From Syntrophomonadaceae bacterium (GTDB lineage Bacteria > Bacillota > Dethiobacteria > DTU022 > UBA8154): a DNA stretch of 11,250 bases. Made by a program: the position numbers and the translations under genes. Under the pieces are notes generated by a model. That model ran no database searches, had not been told where the DNA came from, and saw only the letters and a program-made list of their open reading frames with translations. Of the stretch, positions 6,300 through 11,250 are shown in pieces (within the stretch, counting starts at the first letter, position 1; the number at the start of each line of letters is the position of its first letter). The stretch lies in the NCBI GenBank assembly GCA_003561325.1, contig PWWY01000043.1, positions 1 to 11,250 of the forward strand, in the 5' to 3' direction.

Positions 6300-7013
6300 T
6301 CAGAAGAGTGGACGTTTTTGCGGCATGCCACTTTTCCGCGGGAAGATTTTCTCCGTCGGTTTTTCCTTTTTAAAAACCAAGATATTTCTGCAGGAGGATT
6401 CGCCATGCAGTTGGTACGGCATGACCGCCTCCAGGCGGCCTCCGCATCGAGCAATGATCGTCCGAGCTTCATCTAACTCTTCTCGGCAATCTCGACCCTT
6501 GAAAGCCCAAAAGAACCCGTTAACCTGGACTAATGGAAGCGTAAGCTCGATAGCTGTCACTAAAGGGGCCAATGCCCTTGCTACGACCCAGGTGTACATC
6601 TCTCGCCCTTTATTTCTACCATATTCTTCTGCCCGTTGCTGGATAACCTCTGCCCCTTCAAGCCCCAGCTCCCGAACCAATTGCCTCAAGTATGCTGCCC
6701 TTTTTCCCGCTGATTCCATGAGGGTGAGTTGAATTTCGGGGAAGAGTATTTTCATGGGAACCCCCGGGAAGCCTGCGCCTGTTCCTACATCCAGCAAAGA
6801 GGGCCCTGTAAAGGGCCGCCCCTGCTCCAGGCAAGCCACGGAATCCCAAAAATGTTCTTCCAGTATTCGCTCTTCCCCGGTAATACGGGTTAAATTTATG
6901 CGCTTGTTTTCCTGTAGCATGAGATGCATGTGGGCTAAAAACAATCGTGCCTGTTCCCGGGCCAAAGGTATTCCACGCTGCTTAAAAAAGCCTATCACCT
7001 GCTGGATTTCCAT
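6300..7013 (-). CDS. rsmG: 16S rRNA (guanine527-N7)-methyltransferase RsmG
   Basis: A 237-residue AdoMet-dependent methyltransferase that makes m7G527 in the 16S rRNA 530 loop; loss gives low-level streptomycin resistance in several bacteria. The family motifs are all visible. NLTRI (40-44) is followed by EEHFWDS (52-58). The AdoMet-binding LLDVGTGAGFPGVP is at 73-86, and VVARALAPL and FKG are at 143-151 and 171-173. The end KIFPRKSGMPQKRPLF is typical. The ATG at 7013 follows GGAAGGAA. It lies 53 bp after mnmE with no terminator between, so the two are probably co-transcribed, and 79 bp before noc. In most Bacillota mnmG separates mnmE from rsmG; it is not here. Confidence 0.96.
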   Translation of the reverse strand: MEIQQVIGFFKQRGIPLAREQARLFLAHMHLMLQENKRINLTRITGEERILEEHFWDSVACLEQGRPFTGPSLLDVGTGAGFPGVPMKILFPEIQLTLMESAGKRAAYLRQLVRELGLEGAEVIQQRAEEYGRNKGREMYTWVVARALAPLVTAIELTLPLVQVNGFFWAFKGRDCREELDEARTIIARCGGRLEAVMPYQLHGESSCRNILVFKKEKPTEKIFPRKSGMPQKRPLF

Positions 7014-7066
7014 CTGATTCCTTCCCGCATGTCTTTGCTGGTTATTGCAGCTGATTTCAGGGCCCT

Positions 7067-8506
7067 TTATTTACCAATACAGAATCGCCCGAAAATCACT
7101 TCCAACAGGTCACCCTTCATGTGTTCACCGACAATTTCTCCCAAGCGCTCATAGGCCTGGTTTAAATCGATGGTGATAATATCCATAGGCATATTTCCTT
7201 CCAGGGCAGTCAGGGCATCCTGCAGCAAGGCTGTCACTCGGTACAGCAGCTCTCCCTGCCTCGCTTCCAGCACCAAGGCCCCTTCTTCTCCCTGGATCTC
7301 GCCTGCATAAGTTTTTTCAATGATCGCCCTTTTCAGTTCATCTATGCCTCTGTTCTCTAAAATGGAGGCATAAACCAGTCCATCATAATGAAAGGCTTGA
7401 CCGATATCCTCTGGAGTCATCCCGGCGGTTAAATCGATCTTGTTCACCAGGATGATGAGGGGAGCTTCCCCCTTTTCGCCCATTGTGCGGTAAACAAAAT
7501 GATCTTCCTCGGTAATACCTGTATCGGCGTCCAATATAAAAATGATCAGATCCGCCTCTTCAAGCGCGTGTCGTGAATAATCCATACCCATCCGTTCAAT
7601 CGTGTCGCCGTCAACTCGAATGCCCGCCGTATCCATGATTTTAAGCGGTATGCCTTGAATATTAATAAAATCGCTGAGCAGGTCTCGTGTCGTGCCGGGT
7701 ATGTCGGTAACCAGGGCCCTGTTTTCTCCTAGCAGGTAATTGTACAGGGATGATTTTCCGACATTTGGTTTGCCGGCGATAACCGTTTTTAGCCCCTCCC
7801 GTAATATTCTCCCCGCCTTATGCTTCACTTGCAGTCGATCAATTTGCTCCTTGCAGGACTGGATTTGGTCTATGATCTCACTGCGGTGCTGCAGTTCCCA
7901 CTCCACATCCTCATGGGGAAAGTCCACGTTAACCTCAATTTCCGCAATGATATCTAATAATATCCGCCGTAAATCATAGATGCTTGCTGAGAGTTTTCCC
8001 TGCACGCCCTGGAGCGCCGCTTTCATCCCTTTTTCAGTTTTTGCCCGGATGAGAGCCAAATTGCTTTCCGCTTGAACCAGATCAATGCGGCCGTTTATGT
8101 AAGCTCTCCGCGTAAATTCCCCGGGGGTCGCCAGCCTTGCTCCGCTGTTCGTCAAGGTGTTTAGAATGTTCCGGATGGAGATAATACCCCCATGAGCATT
8201 AATTTCAACAACATCCTCACAGGTATACGAGTGCGGTCCGGGCATATAGCTAAAGAGCACTTCGTCAATTTCTTCCCCCTGCTGGTCGATAAAGTATCCG
8301 TGGTAAAGCTTCCTCGCGCTCGGTGAAAAGTCCTGGTTATGGCTGTTCTTCCGAGATTGATCCCGTTTGCATCGAAAATGAGAACACCCTATTTCCAGGG
8401 CCTGGAGGCCGCTTAAGCGTACAATCCCGATACCGCCTTCTCCCGGCGGGGTAGAAACCGCTACAATGGTATCATCCTGGCTATCTAGATAACCCAGGTC
8501 TAACAC
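7067..8506 (-). CDS. mnmE: tRNA modification GTPase MnmE (TrmE)
   Basis: A 479-residue protein, full length for the family. With MnmG it installs the 5-carboxymethylaminomethyl group (or aminomethyl) on U34 of tRNAs reading NNA/NNG codons. The N-terminal tetrahydrofolate-binding domain (1 to about 118) has TIVAVSTPPGEGGIGIVRLSG. A helical domain follows, with the G domain inserted. G1 is GKPNVGKS (245-252), G2 with the K-loop is TDIPGTTRD (267-275), G3 is DTAG (292-295) and G4 is NKID (355-358). The C-terminal CIGK ends in the conserved motif with the catalytic Cys476. The start is GTG at 8506, 6 nt after a strong GGGAGGT. Upstream, the jag terminator implies its own promoter or read-through; I find no convincing promoter. 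Its partner gene mnmG is not adjacent. Confidence 0.97.
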   Translation of the reverse strand: MLDLGYLDSQDDTIVAVSTPPGEGGIGIVRLSGLQALEIGCSHFRCKRDQSRKNSHNQDFSPSARKLYHGYFIDQQGEEIDEVLFSYMPGPHSYTCEDVVEINAHGGIISIRNILNTLTNSGARLATPGEFTRRAYINGRIDLVQAESNLALIRAKTEKGMKAALQGVQGKLSASIYDLRRILLDIIAEIEVNVDFPHEDVEWELQHRSEIIDQIQSCKEQIDRLQVKHKAGRILREGLKTVIAGKPNVGKSSLYNYLLGENRALVTDIPGTTRDLLSDFINIQGIPLKIMDTAGIRVDGDTIERMGMDYSRHALEEADLIIFILDADTGITEEDHFVYRTMGEKGEAPLIILVNKIDLTAGMTPEDIGQAFHYDGLVYASILENRGIDELKRAIIEKTYAGEIQGEEGALVLEARQGELLYRVTALLQDALTALEGNMPMDIITIDLNQAYERLGEIVGEHMKGDLLEVIFGRFCIGK

Positions 8507-8530
8507 GATCTACCTCCCTTTATTAGCCAG

Positions 8531-8546
8531 CAAAACCACGGTTTTG
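8531..8546. repeat. inverted repeat in the mnmE leader
   Basis: CAAAACC and GGTTTTG are perfect inverted arms separated by 2 bp, located 24 bp upstream of the mnmE GTG and 26 bp past the jag terminator. It could be an operator or a small RNA hairpin. It lacks a downstream U-tract on the minus strand, so it is not a terminator. Confidence 0.4.
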
Positions 8547-8572
8547 GATAAAGAATACACTGCCTCTAGACC

Positions 8573-8609
8573 AAAAACCGCACGTCCCACCCCTCATGGA
8601 CCCGTGCGG
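8573..8609 (-). terminator. intrinsic terminator after jag
   Basis: On the minus strand CCGCAC and GTCC (separated by a two-base bulge) pair with GGAC-GTGCGG around a 10-nt loop, followed by TTTTT. It lies just past the jag stop and closes the rpmH-to-jag unit. Confidence 0.8.
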
Positions 8610-8630
8610 CAGAGAATCCTTGCAGCCCAT

Positions 8631-9269
8631 TTACCGCGGTGCAATCACGATCTTCCTGTACGGCTCATTGCCTTGACTGTATGTCACAACATCCTTGCTG
8701 TCTTTTAAGGCAATGTGAATAATCCTTCTTTCCTGTGGAGTCATGGGCTCCAAAACGACTTCCTGCCCGGTTCGTTTTACTTTGGATGCCAGACTCTTAG
8801 CCAGGTGTTCCAAGGTTTTTTTGCGTTTCAATCGATAGTTTTCGATATCGAGCAGGACTCGGCCCCGCTCCAGCTGGAACTGTCGCTGGTATACCACGTT
8901 GGCCAGGTATTGGAGGGCGTTAAGGGTGCTGCCCCTTTTTCCAATTAAAACACCCAGGTTCTCTCCCACCACTTCTAAATGGATCAAACCCAGATCGCTG
9001 TTTTCCCGGGCATTTTGGTTGACAACTTCTCCCTGGACTCCCATTTTTTCTACTAATGTTTGTAAAAAATCAATGATATAATCTTCAGGTTCTCGCCGCA
9101 CGAGCAGCCGTACCCTGGCAGGCTTATTGGAGCCCAATAGCTTCAGAATTCCCTGTGATGGTTCATTTAATACTTCAATATTTACATTATCCTTCTTAAC
9201 GCCCAGGGATTTAAGTCCTTCTGCTACGGCTTCTTCAACGGTTTTGGCGCTAACTTCAACCGAATTCAT
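8631..9269 (-). CDS. jag: RNA-binding protein Jag/KhpB (SpoIIIJ-associated)
   Basis: A 212-residue cytoplasmic RNA-binding protein with three parts in order. The Jag-N domain is at about 3-52 (VEVSAKTVEEAVAEGLKSLG...). The KH domain is centred on the GxxG loop LIGKRGST (108-115) followed by LNALQYLANVV. The C-terminal R3H domain has the R-x3-H signature at R181 and H185 within PMTPQERRIIHIAL. In pneumococcus KhpB works with KhpA in an RNA-binding complex affecting cell elongation and division; in Bacillus the gene follows spoIIIJ. The ATG overlaps the yidC stop by 4 nt (ATGA), so translation is probably coupled. Length and domains are complete. Confidence 0.96.
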   Translation of the reverse strand: MNSVEVSAKTVEEAVAEGLKSLGVKKDNVNIEVLNEPSQGILKLLGSNKPARVRLLVRREPEDYIIDFLQTLVEKMGVQGEVVNQNARENSDLGLIHLEVVGENLGVLIGKRGSTLNALQYLANVVYQRQFQLERGRVLLDIENYRLKRKKTLEHLAKSLASKVKRTGQEVVLEPMTPQERRIIHIALKDSKDVVTYSQGNEPYRKIVIAPR

Positions 9270-10162
9270 TTCGACTTTCCAGCCCCTTTCTTTTTACTCT
9301 TGGACGACTTTTTCTTGCGCGCGGGGGCTTCCGTGGGGACAATTTTTTTTCTGCTTTTTGATCTCCTCTGTGTCTGTCCCACGTCGGTCTCTTGCATAGT
9401 AGCTCTATCTTTTTCCGCTTTCTCTGCAGCAGCATTATCCTGCCTGGTGGATGCAGCTTTTTCGGATTCTACTTTCTTCTCTTTTTCTTCCTTCTTGTCC
9501 ACTGACCTCTCTGAAGATGTCTTAATGATAAAATGGTTCCCAACGGAGAACATGGAATTCGTTAGCCAGTAAAGAACCAATCCAGCAGGAAAACTAACGC
9601 TAATAATTAAAATCATGACCGGGAAAATGTACATGAGCATTCTTTGTTTGGGGTCGGTCATCACCAGCCGCTGGTGGAAAAAAGTGCCGGCTGCTGCCAG
9701 GATGGGCAGAATATAAGAAGGGTCAGGCTGAGTAAGGTCCAGGGCCAGTTTTAACCCCATTAGATCCAGGTTAAAAAAATAAGGGTTGAAATTATCAATG
9801 GTCTGCATAATGATATTTTCTGGTTCCCGGAGCAGGTTAAATACGGCAATAATGATGGGGAATTGTACCAGCAACGGCAAACACCCTCCCAGGGGATTAA
9901 CCTTGTTCTCCTTCATAAATTCCATCGTTGCCCGATTAAGTTTTTCTTTATCGTTTCGAAATTTTTCCTGGATTTTTTTCAATTCTGGCTGAACCTGCTG
10001 CAGTTTTTTAGAGGATTGGATTTGTTTCCTGGTAAGGGGAAAAGTAACAACATTCACCAGAACTGCCAGCATGATAATGGCCAATCCATAGTTGTTCGTT
10101 AAACCGAAGAAAAAACTTAAAATTTCATTAATCCACAAAGAGAGCGTATTAAAAATTTGCAT
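9266..10162 (-). CDS. yidC: membrane protein insertase YidC/Oxa1 (SpoIIIJ-like)
   Basis: A 298-residue YidC1-type insertase that helps proteins enter and fold in the cytoplasmic membrane, alone or with SecYEG. An amphipathic N-terminus (1-20) precedes the first core membrane segment (about 24-42). The cytoplasmic helical hairpin follows (45-88, LTRKQIQSSKKLQQVQPELKK). Further membrane segments lie at about 93-112, 150-165, 176-190 and 192-206. I see no lipoprotein signal peptide, unlike Bacillus SpoIIIJ. The C-terminal tail, residues 214-298, is strongly charged and lysine-rich, likely for ribosome contact. The residue aligned with the groove arginine (R366 in E. coli, R73 in SpoIIIJ) is Asn37. 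The ATG at 10162 follows AGGAGG at a rather long 11-nt spacing. It overlaps jag and lies 52 bp after yidD. Confidence 0.95.
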   Translation of the reverse strand: MQIFNTLSLWINEILSFFFGLTNNYGLAIIMLAVLVNVVTFPLTRKQIQSSKKLQQVQPELKKIQEKFRNDKEKLNRATMEFMKENKVNPLGGCLPLLVQFPIIIAVFNLLREPENIIMQTIDNFNPYFFNLDLMGLKLALDLTQPDPSYILPILAAAGTFFHQRLVMTDPKQRMLMYIFPVMILIISVSFPAGLVLYWLTNSMFSVGNHFIIKTSSERSVDKKEEKEKKVESEKAASTRQDNAAAEKAEKDRATMQETDVGQTQRRSKSRKKIVPTEAPARKKKSSKSKKKGAGKSK

Positions 10163-10214
10163 TATGCGATTTTCCTCCTACTTTCCTGGACAGAAGCATT
10201 TTCTTACTTCATCA

Positions 10215-10433
10215 TTATTGATCTATACTCACCGGGTCATAGCCCCCTGCAGAATAAGGGTGGCACTTCACTAATCGTTTACCGCCTAAAAAAAGCCCCT
10301 TTATGACCCCATAATGCTCCACGGCTTCATAGCAGTATTGGGAGCAAGATGGATAAAAGCGGCAACGCGCAGCGAAGAGAGGAGAAATGCATTGACGGTA
10401 TACCCAAATCATCCCGAGAACCATCTTCGTCAT
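10215..10433 (-). CDS. yidD: membrane protein insertion efficiency factor YidD
   Basis: A 72-residue YidD (DUF37, PF01809). In E. coli this small inner-membrane-associated protein helps YidC substrates insert. The N-terminus is an amphipathic helix (MTKMVLGMIWVYRQCISPLF). The family core is CRFYPSCSQYCYEAVEHYG and ends with KCHPYSAGGYDPV, including the conserved cysteines and the GGYDPV motif. It overlaps the rnpA stop by 4 nt (ATGA), so translation is likely coupled, and it directly precedes yidC. Length and motifs are normal. Confidence 0.95.
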   Translation of the reverse strand: MTKMVLGMIWVYRQCISPLFAARCRFYPSCSQYCYEAVEHYGVIKGLFLGGKRLVKCHPYSAGGYDPVSIDQ

Positions 10434-10798
10434 GAAATAAATTTTCCCCTCTTCAACAATTTTTGTAAATCTTTAAAAGCTTCGTGGTAGTTTAACCTGT
10501 CAGCATGCTTTCTAGCGATGATCACGAAATCGAATCCCTGTAAATGAATTTGTTCTTGCATGTTGCGAAAAGCTTCTGTATATAACCTTTTAACTCGATG
10601 TCTTACAACACTTTTCCCGACTTTTTTGCTGACAGTAACTCCCAGACGATTCAGATGTTCTTCATTTTTACGAAACAACAAAACGGTTCGAGGGGTTGCC
10701 AGCGATTTTCCTTTTTTATAAACCTGCTGAAAAAGATAATTTTTTTTCAGCCTGTTAATTTTTTGGGGGGTAAATTTCTTAATATCCATTTTATCCAT
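10430..10798 (-). CDS. rnpA: ribonuclease P protein component
   Basis: The protein subunit of RNase P, which binds the pre-tRNA 5' leader and assists the catalytic RNA. It has 122 residues from the ATG at 10798. The segments KKNYLFQQVYKKGKS, VLLFRKN, LGVTVSKKVGKSVVRHRVKR, LYTEAFR and GFDFVIIARK follow the family order. The RNA-contacting motif usually written RNRxKR reads RHRVKR. The start is uncertain: TTG at 10804, ATG at 10798 and ATG at 10789 are all in frame and none has a clear Shine-Dalgarno. The TTG lies right after two consecutive TGA triplets ending rpmH, so re-initiation after rpmH is plausible. It overlaps yidD at its end. Confidence 0.93.
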   Translation of the reverse strand: MDKMDIKKFTPQKINRLKKNYLFQQVYKKGKSLATPRTVLLFRKNEEHLNRLGVTVSKKVGKSVVRHRVKRLYTEAFRNMQEQIHLQGFDFVIIARKHADRLNYHEAFKDLQKLLKRGKFIS

Positions 10799-10807
10799 AC
10801 TCAATCA

Positions 10808-10945
10808 TCAGGCAGAAACTTTTTTCCTGGCTTTTCTTCTTCTGTTTGCAATGATTTTTTGTCCCGCTAATGTTTTCATGCGTTTTCGAAAACCGTGTAC
10901 TTTTTTCCTTTTTCTTTTCTTGGGTTGATATGTTCTTTTGACCAT
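10808..10945 (-). CDS. rpmH: 50S ribosomal protein L34
   Basis: A 45-residue, highly basic ribosomal protein of the large subunit, beginning MVKRTYQPKKRKRKKVHGF and ending RRRKARKKVSA. This is the complete L34 pattern; family members are 44-46 residues. The extra Val at position 2 is a minor variant. The ATG at 10945 follows GAGAGG. It is the first gene of the rpmH-rnpA-yidD-yidC-jag unit and sits beside the expected dnaA origin region. A near-consensus promoter lies about 75 bp upstream. Its TGA stop is followed directly by a second TGA. Confidence 0.97.
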   Translation of the reverse strand: MVKRTYQPKKRKRKKVHGFRKRMKTLAGQKIIANRRRKARKKVSA

Positions 10946-11020
10946 CTTAACCTCTCTCTTCTCTTGGGATCTTCATGATTTAACATATATATGCATCATT
11001 ACCTAAAAACTCTGAAACTC

Positions 11021-11050
11021 ATTATAACTGATCTTTCAAAAAGGTGTCAA
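11021..11050 (-). promoter_or_regulatory. strong sigma-A promoter of rpmH
   Basis: On the minus strand a perfect TTGACA (11045-11050) is followed after 18 bp by a perfect TATAAT (11021-11026). It points at rpmH with a leader of about 70 nt. It fits the high expression expected for a ribosomal protein unit. Confidence 0.9.
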
Positions 11051-11250
11051 CAGAACCGGGTTTTTTCGTGTTCAAACTGGATGCAAATTCATTTTTCCTC
11101 TCGTCCATGGGTTTTAGCCTAGCGTAATGGAACGGGCTAGCTATAAATGCAGTTAAATGAAAGCGTTCTCCTTAAAATACAAGCAACAGTATACATAATT
11201 TTTACAATTATTCAAGTAATACAAAAGTTTTATATCTTTTCTTTGTTTAA
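11051..11250. other. rpmH-side part of the presumed dnaA-rpmH origin region
   Basis: No coding region is supported here. By gene order this is the start of the region that holds oriC in Bacillota. I find no match to the DnaA box TTATNCACA on either strand; the nearest is TTATTCAAG in the right end, with seven of nine bases. The last 80 bases are very AT-rich. A hairpin (11116-11142) is also present. Confidence 0.5.
11116..11142. repeat. imperfect inverted repeat in the rpmH upstream region
   Basis: AGC(C)TAGC pairs with GCTAGCT with one bulged C and a 12-nt loop. No U-tract follows on either strand, so a terminator is unlikely. Function unknown. Confidence 0.3.

Noticed and set aside
10680..10700. 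GGTTCGA stretch resembling a tRNA T-arm
   Set aside because: It lies inside rnpA in a well-supported frame, and no acceptor or anticodon arms can be found around it.

Overview
The window is the left flank of a bacterial chromosomal origin, almost certainly from a Bacillota (Firmicutes) member of the clostridial/Peptococcaceae type. Gene order carries most of this inference: rpmH, rnpA, yidD, yidC, jag, mnmE, rsmG, noc, parA and parB run leftward one after another, as in Bacillus and many Clostridia. A true Noc beside ParB, strong GGAGG Shine-Dalgarno sequences, and GTG and TTG starts agree with this. Every gene I can support lies on the minus strand, pointing away from the expected origin beyond the right edge.

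Right to left. Bases 10946-11250 are the rpmH side of the dnaA-rpmH intergenic region, with a textbook sigma-A promoter for rpmH. Then come rpmH (L34), rnpA, yidD, yidC and jag, tightly packed with two ATGA overlaps and closed by an intrinsic terminator at 8573-8609. Next are mnmE and rsmG. They are only 53 bp apart, and mnmG, which usually sits between them, is absent here. The Noc-family gene follows, then a second intrinsic terminator (5155-5186) in a 250-bp gap. parA and parB overlap by 4 nt. Just past the parB stop is a perfect 16-bp parS inside a 30-bp palindrome. Beyond it are a membrane-anchored M23 (LytM) endopeptidase and a bactofilin, a known cell-shape pairing. The left end holds a universal stress protein and a 3'-truncated adenylate kinase of the zinc-lid type.

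Functionally the right half serves ribosome and tRNA biogenesis and membrane protein insertion: L34, RNase P protein, YidD/YidC, Jag/KhpB, MnmE, RsmG. The middle serves chromosome segregation and division-site control: Noc, ParA, ParB, parS. The left part serves cell-wall morphogenesis, stress response and nucleotide balance.

I see no new system, mobile element, CRISPR array, tRNA or rRNA. The points most worth checking are: missing mnmG; asparagine in place of the usual groove arginine in YidC; the ParB/Noc specificity residues next to parS; a terminator between noc and parA; and a stem-loop around the adk ribosome-binding site.
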